Translations under genes and position numbers: made by a program | In this document: one piece after another, positions 1 to 8,963 of the stretch | How positions within the stretch are numbered: the first letter of the stretch is position 1 | How the letters are laid out: every line of letters begins with the position of its first letter | Assembly: GCA_944388145.1 (NCBI GenBank) | Contig: CALXHQ010000024.1 | Coordinates: forward strand, 117,067-181,066 | Reading direction: 5' to 3' | From: an uncultured Gemmiger sp. | Lineage (GTDB): Bacteria > Bacillota > Clostridia > Oscillospirales > Ruminococcaceae | DNA: 64,000 bases | The notes under the pieces: model-generated | Databases searched by the model: none | Seen by the model: the letters and a program-made list of their open reading frames with translations, nothing else | What the model was told of the DNA's origin: nothing

Positions 1-1374
1 GTTGACGAATACGACCATCTCTTGCTGGTCGCCGAACGCGCGTTCCATAAAGTCAAAGGCAAATTCCAGAGCGTTGCTGGCGGCAGCAACGGCATCTTCC
101 CGCTTGTGTACCTGATGATTAAATTTGGCTCGGATGCGGTCAAATGCTTCATCAACGGTATCGGAAGAAGCAACGGTTTGAGCCCAACCATCCATCAGGG
201 CAAGAGCCTGGCGGTGCACACCTGCCTCGCTGGGCAAAACGCGACCGGTAGAGATACCGGCTTCCAATCGGGCTTGGGCCTCCCCACACTGGTTGTTCAG
301 CAGCGCGGCAGGCGTTTCACCCTCTGCCAGATGATCCAGCCCGCGCTTATAGGCGCGAAGCATCTGGTAGCAGGCATCGGTAATCGCGTCTGCTTTGCGG
401 GCGTTGGAAAAGCGCACGTTCAACCCGGAAATCAACAGGCTCACCAGCGACAGACGCTCATCGAAGCTGGCGGCCATTGCGCGCTCTACCACGGCATCAA
501 AAGGTTTGCCCTGCAGGATGTTTTCGACGCCGTAGTCCTCGTGATATTTTTTGTACAGCGCCCAATAGGCGGCAAAATCGCGGGCAACCTCGGTGTGACG
601 CAGATATTCTCCGATCAGGTCTTGATTTACCGGAAGGTTCAGCGCCTCACAGGTGAGCAGCATGGCAGAAAGATCCTCCCAACCGCGGGCAGTTACAAAC
701 CGGGCGCCGTCCACATCCTGTTCGACCTTGTAAAAATGCTTGGGCCGAAGTTCCAGATAGGCGAGAATGGCCGGATGCAACCGCTGAGTTCTGGCATACG
801 TTTGCCATGCAGGCAGACTGGGCTCCACATCGATGCGGCGGACTCGGTCCAGCGTGACCAGGTCGAACTCCCGTACACTTTTGTTATACTCCGGCGGGTT
901 GCCGGCGGTGACGATGATCCAGCCTTCGGGGACCGCCTGATTTCCAAATGTCTTGTACTGGAGAAATTGAAGCATGGTAGGGGCCAATGTTTCAGAGACA
1001 CAGTTGATTTCATCGATAAACAGGATACCTTGCCTTAATCCAGTCTGTTCCATTTTGCTGTACACACTGGCGATGATCTCACTCATGGTGTACTCGGTGA
1101 TACTGTGGGTCTTGCCGTTGAAATTGCGCTCTCGAATAAAGGGAAGTCCCACCGCACTTTGCCGGGTGTGGTGGGTGATAGTGTAAGCCACCAGGGCTAC
1201 ACCACACTCCTGCGCGGCCTGGGCGACAATCTGGGTCTTACCCACACCGGGAGGCCCCATCAGCAGGATCGGCCGCTGACGCAGCGCTGGAATGCGATAA
1301 TTGCCGCCTTCGTCTTTGGCCAGATAGGCCTTGACGGTACGCTCGATTTCCAGTTTGGCGTTTTGAATATCCAT
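1..1374 (-). CDS. MoxR-family AAA+ ATPase (3' end beyond window)
   Basis: Reading the minus strand from the ATG at 1374 gives 458 codons with no stop before the window edge, so the C-terminus is missing. A Walker A GPPGVGKT lies at residues 40-47 and a Walker B GILFIDEIN near residue 115, the pattern of MoxR/RavA-type AAA+ chaperones, which use ATP to remodel or assemble protein complexes, usually with a VWA-domain partner. The start is set by GGGAGG eight bases upstream. It is the last visible gene of a three-gene operon, 36 bases after the VWA gene, which strongly suggests that the two work together in the cytoplasm. The client is unknown. Confidence 0.88.
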   Translation of the reverse strand, partial: MDIQNAKLEIERTVKAYLAKDEGGNYRIPALRQRPILLMGPPGVGKTQIVAQAAQECGVALVAYTITHHTRQSAVGLPFIRERNFNGKTHSITEYTMSEIIASVYSKMEQTGLRQGILFIDEINCVSETLAPTMLQFLQYKTFGNQAVPEGWIIVTAGNPPEYNKSVREFDLVTLDRVRRIDVEPSLPAWQTYARTQRLHPAILAYLELRPKHFYKVEQDVDGARFVTARGWEDLSAMLLTCEALNLPVNQDLIGEYLRHTEVARDFAAYWALYKKYHEDYGVENILQGKPFDAVVERAMAASFDERLSLVSLLISGLNVRFSNARKADAITDACYQMLRAYKRGLDHLAEGETPAALLNNQCGEAQARLEAGISTGRVLPSEAGVHRQALALMDGWAQTVASSDTVDEAFDRIRAKFNHQVHKREDAVAAASNALEFAFDFMERAFGDQQEMVVFVN

Positions 1375-1410
1375 TATATTTAACCTCCCGGGATACTTAA
1401 TGGGGAAATA

Positions 1411-2784
1411 TTACAACTGTGGAATTTCGTCCGGGGGTTCCGCCGACCAGTCTGGCGCGAGCAGAGAGGGGGCTTTGGGACGAATAAGTTCCTCCGGCTC
1501 GATAACCATCTGCATGGCCCAGGGCGGTACCTGTGGGGGCGCTTCGCCGGTATCGAGAAAGAGAAAAGCGACATCATAGGGCGGCCGCCTGGCAGGATAG
1601 GTACCTTTGCCATCGGTAAAATACAGCACACCCTGCAGATTGCGCAGCCGGTTGTCCTGACGAAGCTGCTCAATGCGTGCGAAAGCTGGACGAAAGTCCG
1701 TGCCGCCGCCACCCTTCAACACAAAATTTTGGGTGTAGCGTTCCAGAGCGGTCAGATCGGTCAACACAGTCTCGCTGCGCACCGCATCATCACATTGTAA
1801 AATCAGAATTCTGCAATGGGAGGAAAAACTGTCTGTTGATTTCAGCAGAGTGAATGTCTCTTTGAGAAAGGCTTTGACCAGATCGCCGGAGGTGGACTCG
1901 CTGGTATCCAGCACAATCACAAAGTCGCGCACCCGCTTTGCTTCGCGGGTCTCCAGCGGTTCGATCAGAGGCGTGTTTCCATAGGTGCGAAGGCCATAGG
2001 AATAGTACCCCAGGTCAAACTCTTCCGGATCAAGATGCGGTTCTTCCTGCCAGACGGCAAATTTGCGCAGAAACTCCCGGTACTGCCGCCTGCTGCGTCC
2101 GGCCTGGACCTGTGCCGCCAAAGCAGCCGCGCCCTCGGCAGAGGAAGCCCGACTGCCTGCCTGCTGCATAGAGAGCTGTGTCTGCCGCCCCAGCTGCTCC
2201 CAGTGATTTCCCTGTATCTGTGCGGCAGGTGCGTTTGGGTCCTTGGGCCAAAGGGAATGGCTGTCGCAGAAGAATTCTTCTTGCAGTTTGGTCAGTTCCT
2301 TGGCATCGCAGCTGCATAGAATACGATAGATTGGCCCGGCACCAGGAAGCCTGCACTGGTCGAAAAGTTTGCGGTAGGTCTCACTCCGCAGCCAGCCCAC
2401 AGGACGCGACAGCGCGGGCACTCCCAAATGGTCCAGCACAGATTCTACGGCAATGTCGCAGGCAAGTCCCCATACAGCGGGCTCACGGTCGCCCCGAAGC
2501 CACAGGTGGCGGAAAACGCAATGCAGCACACTGTGCAGGTAGGCGCGGGACAGATAACGCCGGTTGCTGCGGTAAAGGCGGATCATCCAGGAAGGGGAAA
2601 AGCAGATCCGCTGGCCGTCGGTGGCGAAGCAACCGATGTTTTGGGGGCTAGCGGGGGACAGGGCACACAGCGCAGCATTCATATAGGGCAACGCCAGGTA
2701 GAGTTCCCCACGGATGGCGGCAAAAATCCGCTGGGCCATGGTATTTTCCCACTCGGCTTGTGTCTCAACATGATTCCGTGCCAT
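1411..2784 (-). CDS. VWA-like domain protein (DUF2201 family)
   Basis: 457 aa if started at the ATG at 2784. A GTG at 2790 is also open, but AGGAGG sits only 3 bases before it and 9 bases before the ATG. The N-terminal two thirds resemble the DUF2201 putative metallopeptidase-like region. The C-terminal third is a von Willebrand A fold with the metal-ion site DTSES (near residue 290) and a downstream GGGGTD that fits a second MIDAS element. No signal peptide or membrane segment is visible, so it is probably cytosolic. VWA proteins next to MoxR ATPases act as adaptors or partners in metal-cofactor or complex assembly; the specific role here is inferred from context only. Confidence 0.82.
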   Translation of the reverse strand: MARNHVETQAEWENTMAQRIFAAIRGELYLALPYMNAALCALSPASPQNIGCFATDGQRICFSPSWMIRLYRSNRRYLSRAYLHSVLHCVFRHLWLRGDREPAVWGLACDIAVESVLDHLGVPALSRPVGWLRSETYRKLFDQCRLPGAGPIYRILCSCDAKELTKLQEEFFCDSHSLWPKDPNAPAAQIQGNHWEQLGRQTQLSMQQAGSRASSAEGAAALAAQVQAGRSRRQYREFLRKFAVWQEEPHLDPEEFDLGYYSYGLRTYGNTPLIEPLETREAKRVRDFVIVLDTSESTSGDLVKAFLKETFTLLKSTDSFSSHCRILILQCDDAVRSETVLTDLTALERYTQNFVLKGGGGTDFRPAFARIEQLRQDNRLRNLQGVLYFTDGKGTYPARRPPYDVAFLFLDTGEAPPQVPPWAMQMVIEPEELIRPKAPSLLAPDWSAEPPDEIPQL

Positions 2785-2805
2785 TGGCACCGCCCTCCTT
2801 CCTCC

Positions 2806-3762
2806 TTAGAGATCATCAAAGCTATATGTCTTGCGCCCGGCCGACTGGTGCCCGGCTACAAATAATGCAGCGCCCGGGCCAAACCCGGCTGAACTGCAGG
2901 CACCAGCAACAGCAGCCAGACCTTCAGGCGGCAGTTCATCTAAATTGCGCACAAAGCGCAGCGCATCCAAGTCTCGTGCAGCGATCAGGGGCGCGCAGGT
3001 TTGCAGCAAATGTGCGCGCAGATAGTTCAGATACCGCTGCTTTGCCTGTTCCGACAGACAGATCGGCCAGCGAAGACGGCCCAGAGCAATACGGCAAAGT
3101 TTTTCAGCCGATTCCCCAACCAGCGCCTGGGAAAATACTCCGTCATATTCGGAAAACTGGAATACCTCACCGGCAAAACACTGCCGGTAGCGATAGCCCT
3201 CACCCTCGATACTATGGTTAAAAATGTGTGCGGGTGTGTTTTCGTCCAGCAATTCGAGGTATTCCGGGAAAAACAGGCTGGCGACAATCTGGCCCTCCTG
3301 ACCAAGAAATTCAACCCCCACATCGGCACTGATGCTGCCAATCAATTTTCGAATACCGGTGGGGGCTTGCGGGGTGCTGCGCACCGCAATGCAGTCCAGT
3401 GAACGGCAGTTGGTGAACAGATCGCTGCCCAGCGAATCAATCCTCGGGCCGACTTCCAGCCGCCTTATAGAACGGCAGTTGTAAAATGCGGCGCTGTCCA
3501 GCAGGTGAAGATGGTCCGGCAAAGTCAGTTGTTCCAAGAAGTTGCCGCAGATAGGGTGCAGTTGGCCTTGTTCCATGCCGCGGGGCAGGGTCAGCTTGCC
3601 TTCTGGCGCGGGGCGCTCGGCAAAGCAGTAGCGGCCAATCTCACGTACAGGCTGCCCTTCGATGCTTTCCGGCAGAACCGGGCAGGGGGAATCCCCGTAG
3701 ACTTTTAGCAATCGGACGCCGCCGGGGCATTCCCGCCACAAAAAGCCAAGTTGAAGGTTCAT
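2806..3762 (-). CDS. BspA-like leucine-rich-repeat protein
   Basis: 318 aa. The start ATG at 3762 has GAGGTG 7 bases upstream; upstream in-frame ATGs at 3777 and 3768 overlap the ribosome site and are unlikely. Residues about 35-140 contain short repeats of the LRR_5/BspA kind (IGRYCFAE, LTLPDHLHLLDSAAFYNC, RSIRRLEVGP, SDLFTNCRSLDCIAV). The C-terminal half is alpha-helical in composition and has no recognised domain. There is no signal peptide, unlike most BspA proteins, which suggests an intracellular role. First gene of the operon with the VWA and MoxR genes (22-base gap to the next start), behind a good promoter. Function unknown. Confidence 0.7.
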   Translation of the reverse strand: MNLQLGFLWRECPGGVRLLKVYGDSPCPVLPESIEGQPVREIGRYCFAERPAPEGKLTLPRGMEQGQLHPICGNFLEQLTLPDHLHLLDSAAFYNCRSIRRLEVGPRIDSLGSDLFTNCRSLDCIAVRSTPQAPTGIRKLIGSISADVGVEFLGQEGQIVASLFFPEYLELLDENTPAHIFNHSIEGEGYRYRQCFAGEVFQFSEYDGVFSQALVGESAEKLCRIALGRLRWPICLSEQAKQRYLNYLRAHLLQTCAPLIAARDLDALRFVRNLDELPPEGLAAVAGACSSAGFGPGAALFVAGHQSAGRKTYSFDDL

Positions 3763-3791
3763 ATACATCCACCTCATTTACAATCAAGGTT

Positions 3792-3820
3792 ATTATATCG
3801 GCAAACATTCGTGGTGGCAA
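3792..3820 (-). promoter_or_regulatory. sigma-A promoter of the LRR-VWA-MoxR operon
   Basis: On the minus strand: -35 TTGCCA at 3815-3820, 17-base spacer, -10 TATAAT at 3792-3797, about 30 bases before the LRR gene start. Matches the sigma-A consensus well. Confidence 0.75.
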
Positions 3821-3835
3821 GGCTTTCCGGGCGCT

Positions 3836-3886
3836 GGCAAAACAAAAATCCCCGAAAGCATGGGATGAACAGGCTTCCGAGGATTT
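3836..3886 (-). terminator. intrinsic terminator after glnS
   Basis: Imperfect hairpin with outer arms AAATCC (3846-3851) and GGATTT (3881-3886) plus an inner stem around GAAAGC/GCTTCC, followed on the minus strand by a T-rich run. It lies 25 bases past the glnS stop. Confidence 0.75.
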
Positions 3887-3911
3887 GGTTTGTGTTGGAG
3901 TGGCGTGCGGA

Positions 3912-5573
3912 TCAGAGTTTGAAGCTGTCCTTCAGTGTGACAATGCGGTTATATACATGGGGGTCATGGCTGTCCGGGGTGAAGTAGCCGGTGCGCACAA
4001 ACTGAAAACGATCGCCGGGCTTGGCGTCCTGCAGGCATTCTTCCAGCTTGGCATGCGGCACTGCAATCACGCTCTCGGGGTTCAGGTAATCCTTAAAGTC
4101 AGCGCCGTCGGGGATGCCGCCCATATTCTGCTCAGTGAACAGCTTATCGTACAGGCGAACCTCTGCATCAATGCAATGTTCACAGCTGACCCAGTGGATG
4201 GTGCCGCGCACTTTGCGGCCATCAGCAGGGTTGCCGTTGCGGGTTTCCAAGTCGGCATTGGCATGGATGGCAACTACGTTGCCGTCGGCATCCTTGTCCA
4301 CACCGGTGCAGCGCACCAGATAGGCGCCCATCAGCCGAACCTCGCTGCCAATGGTCAGGCGCTTAAATTTCGGCGGCGGAACCTCGAAGAAATCGCTGCG
4401 GTCAATCCACACTTCCCGGGTGAAAGGAGCCGGGCGGGTGGTGCTGTCATTTGCATCCCGGTTGGGATTGTTGGGCAGCTCAAAAGTCTCGCACTGCCCC
4501 TCGGGGTAGTTGTCAATGATCAGCTTAACTGGGTCAAGGACTGCAATTCGGCGCTGTGCGGACAATTCCAGCTCAGCACGGATAACCGCTTCCAGCTGAC
4601 GCATATCCACAAGACTGTCGGCCTTGGAAATGCCAGCTTGCTGCACAAACGTAAAGATGCTGGAGGGAGTGTAGCCGCGGCGGCGCAGACCGGACAAGGT
4701 CGGCATACGAGGATCATCCCAGCCGTCCACGATGCCCTTTTCCACCAGCTCACGCAGATAGCGCTTGCTCATAACAGTGTTGGTCATGTTCAGGCGGGCA
4801 AACTCACGCTGTTTGGGGAATTCGCCGCCCACAGTGTTGGCAATGACCCACTCATACAGGGGACGATGGTTTTCAAATTCCAAGCTGCACAGCGAATGGG
4901 TGATCCCCTCAATGGCGTCCTGGATGGGGTGTGCAAAATCGTACAGCGGGTAGATGCACCATTTGTCGCCTTGACGGTGATGGGAGACATGCTTGATCCG
5001 ATAGATAGCCGGGTCCCGCATATTCATGTTGGGGCTGGCCAGGTCAATTTTGGCTCGCAGTGTCTTTTCGCCATCGGCAAACTCACCGGCGCGCATACGG
5101 CGGAACAGATCCAGGTTTTCTTCGGCAGTACGGTCACGGTAGGGGCTGGGACGGCTGGGTTTGCCAGCGTCATTGCCACGATATTCCTGCATCTCCTCGC
5201 GGGTCAGGTCATCCACGTAGGCTTTGCCCTCCTGAATCAACTTTTCAGCGTACTGGTAGCAGGTCTCAAAATAATCGCTGCCATAGAAAATACCGCCGTT
5301 AGGCTCAGCACCCAGCCATTTCAGGTCGGCCAGAATGCTCTGCACATATTCTTCACCTTCCCGGGCAGGGTTGGTATCGTCATAGCGCAGATTGAATTTG
5401 CCGCCATATGTTTTGGCTACCATATAGTTAATGTAGATTGCTTTTGCGGACCCGATGTGCAGGTAGCCGTTGGGTTCCGGCGGAAACCGGGTGTGAATTT
5501 CCTTCACCTTGCCCTCAGCCAGGTCTGCATCGATGATCTCTGTCAGAAAATTGGAAAACTTCTCGTCAGCCAT
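3912..5573 (-). CDS. glnS: glutaminyl-tRNA synthetase (GlnRS)
   Basis: 553 aa class I aminoacyl-tRNA synthetase that charges tRNA-Gln with glutamine. The HIGH-type signature is PPEPNGYLHIGSAKA (near residue 35) and the KMSKS loop reads VMSKR (near residue 270). The C-terminal half is the two-barrel anticodon-binding region typical of GlnRS and not of bacterial GluRS. The ATG at 5573 has GGAG 8 bases upstream; the GTG at 5582 lies too close to that site. It has its own promoter 83 bases downstream of xpt. A dedicated GlnRS is not universal in Firmicutes, many of which use GluRS plus GatCAB; whether GatCAB is also present cannot be seen here. Confidence 0.96.
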   Translation of the reverse strand: MADEKFSNFLTEIIDADLAEGKVKEIHTRFPPEPNGYLHIGSAKAIYINYMVAKTYGGKFNLRYDDTNPAREGEEYVQSILADLKWLGAEPNGGIFYGSDYFETCYQYAEKLIQEGKAYVDDLTREEMQEYRGNDAGKPSRPSPYRDRTAEENLDLFRRMRAGEFADGEKTLRAKIDLASPNMNMRDPAIYRIKHVSHHRQGDKWCIYPLYDFAHPIQDAIEGITHSLCSLEFENHRPLYEWVIANTVGGEFPKQREFARLNMTNTVMSKRYLRELVEKGIVDGWDDPRMPTLSGLRRRGYTPSSIFTFVQQAGISKADSLVDMRQLEAVIRAELELSAQRRIAVLDPVKLIIDNYPEGQCETFELPNNPNRDANDSTTRPAPFTREVWIDRSDFFEVPPPKFKRLTIGSEVRLMGAYLVRCTGVDKDADGNVVAIHANADLETRNGNPADGRKVRGTIHWVSCEHCIDAEVRLYDKLFTEQNMGGIPDGADFKDYLNPESVIAVPHAKLEECLQDAKPGDRFQFVRTGYFTPDSHDPHVYNRIVTLKDSFKL

Positions 5574-5614
5574 AATTCCCACTCCACAAATTGGTATTAA
5601 TTGATATTTGCCCT

Positions 5615-5643
5615 ATTTTACACCAGACGGTTATTTTGCGCAA
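5615..5643 (-). promoter_or_regulatory. probable glnS promoter
   Basis: Minus strand: TTGCGC (5638-5643), 17-base spacer, TAAAAT (5615-5620), 42 bases before the glnS ATG. The -35 lies within a small inverted repeat (ATTTTGCG/CGCAAAAT) just past the xpt stop. Confidence 0.55.
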
Positions 5644-5656
5644 GGGCGCCGCAAAA

Positions 5657-6235
5657 TCAGTCCTGCTGCCGGAAGGTGAGCGAATGGTCATCCATGTGAT
5701 CCACAATGGCAAGGCTGGCCAGTTTGTAACCTGCCTTGCGCAGCTCGTCACCTCCGGGCTGAAAGCCTTTCTCAATACAGATACCAATGCCGGCCACCGT
5801 GGCGCCAGCCTGATGGCAGACATCCAAAAGTCCTTTCATCGCCTTGCCGTTTGCAAGAAAGTCATCCACGATCAGGACGCGGTCCTCAGGGGTGAGGAAC
5901 TTTTTGGACAGGGTAATGTCGTAATCCTTGCCGTACGTAAAGGAATGGACCACTGAAGTATAGACATCGCCGTCAATGTTCTTACTCTTGGCCTTTTTGG
6001 CAAAAACCACCGGCACATTGAAATGTCGGGCGGTCATACAGGCAATGGCGATACCGGAAGCTTCAATAGTTAGGATCTTGGTTACCCCGTCATTGGCAAA
6101 GATCCGGTAAAATTCGGCCCCGATTGCGTCCAGCAATTTCACATCCAGCTGGTGGTTCAGAAAGCAATCGACCTTCAGCACGTTGCCGGGACGAACCTGG
6201 CCGTCGCGAAGGATGCGATCTTCCAGCAGTTTCAT
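5657..6235 (-). CDS. xpt: xanthine phosphoribosyltransferase
   Basis: 192 aa, normal length for Xpt. It converts xanthine and PRPP to XMP in purine salvage, in the cytosol. The PRPP-binding loop is [13 protein letters not shown] near residue 126, and the N-terminus [12 protein letters not shown] is characteristic of the Xpt family. The start ATG at 6235 follows AAAGGAG with 7-base spacing; a longer open frame upstream to 6304 overlaps the promoter and is not coding. In Bacillus this gene is normally under a guanine riboswitch; the leader here is only about 70 bases and shows no purine aptamer. Confidence 0.95.
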   Translation of the reverse strand: MKLLEDRILRDGQVRPGNVLKVDCFLNHQLDVKLLDAIGAEFYRIFANDGVTKILTIEASGIAIACMTARHFNVPVVFAKKAKSKNIDGDVYTSVVHSFTYGKDYDITLSKKFLTPEDRVLIVDDFLANGKAMKGLLDVCHQAGATVAGIGICIEKGFQPGGDELRKAGYKLASLAIVDHMDDHSLTFRQQD

Positions 6236-6312
6236 GGTGTAAGCTCCTTTCCTGACAAAAGAAATCAAAATCGATATGTACGTCCGCAAAAGACACCAAT
6301 ACAATTTTAACT

Positions 6313-6341
6313 ATTATGACAAAATACGCTTTATTTTGCAA
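6313..6341 (-). promoter_or_regulatory. xpt promoter
   Basis: Minus strand: TTGCAA (6336-6341), 17-base spacer, CATAAT (6313-6318). Expected transcription start near 6305, leaving a leader of about 70 bases. Confidence 0.65.
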
Positions 6342-6460
6342 CTCCTTTGCCAAAATTGATTTAGATATGCCGTCAGATTGATAACATTTTGTAACGGATA
6401 TTTATATAAAATGACCACAAAAATGAAGAATTCAAAAACAAACTATGGTGATTTAGTGCC

Positions 6461-6490
6461 TTGAACACACGGGTGACAGGGGCGTATAAT
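6461..6490 (+). promoter_or_regulatory. livJ promoter
   Basis: Plus strand: TTGAAC (6461-6466), 18-base spacer, perfect TATAAT (6485-6490). The leader to the livJ start is about 80 bases. The AT-rich stretch 6300-6460 between the two divergent promoters holds no gene. Confidence 0.75.
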
Positions 6491-6576
6491 AATCATTATA
6501 TTACAGCGTACATGTGCAATTCTTTCCGGCTTGGCCGAAAAGGGGTGCGCTGTAAAGTTTTTAGGAGGGATACACT

Positions 6577-7803
6577 ATGAAAAAATTGATCAGTGGTATG
6601 CTGGCAGCAACCATGGCCTTGAGTTTGGCTGCCTGCGGTGGTACGGAAACGTCCTCCGCTGCAACGGGTTCCGATGGCAGCTCCTCTGCTGCCACCAGTG
6701 AGGGAGGCACCACTGCCGAGGGTACTGGTACGCCCATCCATCTGGGCGGCATTGGACCCCTGACCGGCGATAACGCCGCTTACGGCATCGCCGTCAATAA
6801 CGGTGCGGAGCTGGCTGTCAACGAGATCAATGCTGCAGCCGGTACCGAGGTCTTTGCCTTGGATTTCCAGGATGACGAGAGCGACTCCGAGAAGGCTGTC
6901 AATGCGTTCAACACCCTGTTGGACGGTGGCATGCAGGTCCTGGTCGGCCCCGTCACCAGCAACCCCAGCATCAGCGTTGCCGCGGAGTGCGCCAGCGAGA
7001 ATATTTTTATGCTGACCCCGTCCGCTTCCTCTGTGGATGTGGTTACAGCTGGTGAGGGCACTGCTTTCCAGATGTGCTTCACCGACCCCAACCAGGGCCT
7101 TACCGCTGCCGACTACATTGCTGATAATTCTCTGGGTACTGCCATCGGCATCATCTACGACTCTTCCGATGCTTACTCCACCGGTATCTACACTGCATTT
7201 GCTAAGGAGGCCGGGGAACGCGGCCTGAATATTGTTCAGACTTCCTCCTTCACCTCCGACAACAATACCGACCTGTCCACTCAGGTTCAGCAGTGCCAGC
7301 AGGCTGGCGCTGATCTGGTATTCCTGCCTATCTACTATCAGCAGGCCAGCCAGGTTCTGATTGCTGCCAACAACATTGGCTATACGCCCACCTTCTTCGG
7401 TTGCGACGGTATGGACGGTATCTTGGGCATTGATGGTTTTGACACCTCTCTGGCCGACGGCCTGATGCTGCTGTGCCCCTTCTCCGCCTACGGCGAGGAT
7501 GACACCACCAAAACCTTTGTTTCTGCCTACGAGGCCGCTTACGGTGAGACTCCGAACCAGTTTGCTGCCGATGCTTACGATTGCGTCTACGCCATCTACC
7601 AGTGCGTGCAGGACGGCACCATCACGCCCGATATGTCCGCCCAGGATATGTGCGATGCACTGAAGTCCGCGTTCACTTCCATGAGCTTCAGCGGCACCAC
7701 CGGTGAAAACCAGACCTGGGCTGCCGACGGCACCATCTCCAAGGAGCCCAAGGTCTATCAGGTTCAGGATGGCGCTTATGCTCTGGTTGGCAGCGAAGAG
7801 TGA
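6577..7803 (+). CDS. livJ: branched-chain amino acid ABC transporter, substrate-binding lipoprotein
   Basis: 408 aa. A lipoprotein signal peptide ends at LAAC, with Cys20 as the lipidation site, followed by a Ser/Thr/Ala-rich linker (about residues 21-50). From residue 55 on it is a type I periplasmic-binding fold of the Leu/Ile/Val receptor family (IHLGGIGPLTGDNAAYG; later YDSSDAYSTGIYTAF). It is anchored on the outer face of the membrane and feeds the LivHM-GF transporter encoded next. AGGAGG lies 8 bases before the ATG. It is separated from livH by 259 bases with a partial terminator, consistent with higher expression of the receptor. The exact ligand (Leu/Ile/Val or another amino acid/amide) is not resolvable from sequence. 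Confidence 0.93.
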   Translation: MKKLISGMLAATMALSLAACGGTETSSAATGSDGSSSAATSEGGTTAEGTGTPIHLGGIGPLTGDNAAYGIAVNNGAELAVNEINAAAGTEVFALDFQDDESDSEKAVNAFNTLLDGGMQVLVGPVTSNPSISVAAECASENIFMLTPSASSVDVVTAGEGTAFQMCFTDPNQGLTAADYIADNSLGTAIGIIYDSSDAYSTGIYTAFAKEAGERGLNIVQTSSFTSDNNTDLSTQVQQCQQAGADLVFLPIYYQQASQVLIAANNIGYTPTFFGCDGMDGILGIDGFDTSLADGLMLLCPFSAYGEDDTTKTFVSAYEAAYGETPNQFAADAYDCVYAIYQCVQDGTITPDMSAQDMCDALKSAFTSMSFSGTTGENQTWAADGTISKEPKVYQVQDGAYALVGSEE

Positions 7804-7860
7804 TTTTGCTGGCGGCTAAGCTGGACGAGCCATAGAGCCATAGAATTAAAACATTTTGCC

Positions 7861-7905
7861 AAAGGGGGCTGTCCGAACACTGCTTCGGCAGCCCTCTTTG
7901 TCATT
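7861..7905 (+). terminator. hairpin between livJ and livH (terminator or attenuator)
   Basis: Stem GGGGGCTG (7864-7871) with CAGCCCTC (7889-7896) and a broken T-rich tail. No new promoter was recognised between it and livH, so it probably acts as a partial terminator that raises livJ over livHMGF. Confidence 0.65.
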
Positions 7906-8062
7906 TTGTGTTTGGGGACGACAAAATTCGTCTGTTTGTTCTGACGGGTATCGTATCCGGCACTTGATTTCTATCAATTTTGGCTGCCCGGTTTACTGTT
8001 CTGACAAACTTCCCCCAAAGTGGGAACAGACAGAAAGCGGGAATTGTGAGGTGTGTTTCAAC

Positions 8063-8953
8063 ATGCAATTTTTGTCCTACCTGATCAGCGGTATCAGCCT
8101 GGGCAGTGTCTATGCATTGATTGCCTTGGGTTACACCATGGTGTATGGTATCGCAAAGATGCTGAACTTTGCACACGGCGATATCATCATGATCGGCAGT
8201 TATGTCATCTTTTTTGCATTTGGCAGCTTTGGGATGAACCCCATACTGTCCGTGATCTTGTCCATGGTGGTTTGTACCATTCTGGGTGTCACCATTGAGC
8301 GTGTAGCCTACCGCCCCCTGCGTGAGGCGCCGTCTCTGGCCGTTTTGATCACCGCCATTGGTGTCAGTTATCTGCTGCAGCAGGTGGCACAGCTGCTGTG
8401 GTCGGCCAACCCCAAAAGTTTCCAATCCATTGTGACAGGTATTGGTCTGAAACCTTTGGTGCTGTTTGACGGGCAGCTGACCATCTCGGCAGAGGCTATC
8501 GTAACCATTATTGCCTGCGTGATCATTATGGTGGCGTTGACTGCCTTTGTCAATCACACGGTTCCCGGCCATGCCATGCTGGCTGTCAGCGAGGACCGCG
8601 GTGCCGCCCAGTTGATGGGAGTCAATGTTAACGGCACCATCGCCCTGACCTTTGCTATAGGCTCTGCTCTGGCCGCCGTTGCCGGTGCGTTGCTGTGTTC
8701 CTCTTACCCGACGCTGTCGCCCACCACCGGCGCCATGCCCGGCATCAAGGCATTTGTTGCCGCGGTATTTGGTGGCATCGGTTCGATCCCCGGTGCATTT
8801 CTGGGCGGCGTGTTGCTGGGGGTAATCGAAAACCTCAGCAAGGCCTATATCTCTACGCAGCTGTCGGATGCCATCGTGTTCTTGGTGCTGATTGTTGTGC
8901 TGGTGGTTAAGCCTACCGGTCTGCTGGGCAAAAAAATCAATGTGAAAGTGTGA
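8063..8953 (+). CDS. livH: branched-chain amino acid ABC transporter permease LivH
   Basis: 296 aa integral membrane permease with eight or so hydrophobic segments, starting MQFLSYLISGISLGSVYALIA, the classic LivH opening. The conserved GYTMVYG and LNFAHGD elements occur near residues 27 and 40, and the EAA-like cytoplasmic loop around residue 190-230. The ATG at 8063 has GAGGTG 9-10 bases upstream; the open frame extends further upstream to 7856 but through the terminator hairpin and without family similarity. It pairs with LivM to form the translocation path. Confidence 0.93.
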   Translation: MQFLSYLISGISLGSVYALIALGYTMVYGIAKMLNFAHGDIIMIGSYVIFFAFGSFGMNPILSVILSMVVCTILGVTIERVAYRPLREAPSLAVLITAIGVSYLLQQVAQLLWSANPKSFQSIVTGIGLKPLVLFDGQLTISAEAIVTIIACVIIMVALTAFVNHTVPGHAMLAVSEDRGAAQLMGVNVNGTIALTFAIGSALAAVAGALLCSSYPTLSPTTGAMPGIKAFVAAVFGGIGSIPGAFLGGVLLGVIENLSKAYISTQLSDAIVFLVLIVVLVVKPTGLLGKKINVKV

Positions 8954-8963
8954 GGTGAGTTTC

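Noticed and set aside
22-1038. 338-codon plus-strand open frame at the left edge
   Set aside because: Shadow of the minus-strand MoxR gene, which has clear Walker A and B motifs.
3885-5600. 571-codon open frame on the plus strand
   Set aside because: Exactly antisense to glnS, whose motifs are unambiguous; no ribosome site or family similarity. Third-position GC bias creates such mirrors throughout the window.
6236-6576. Possible guanine riboswitch before xpt
   Set aside because: No aptamer core pattern and a leader too short after the promoter.
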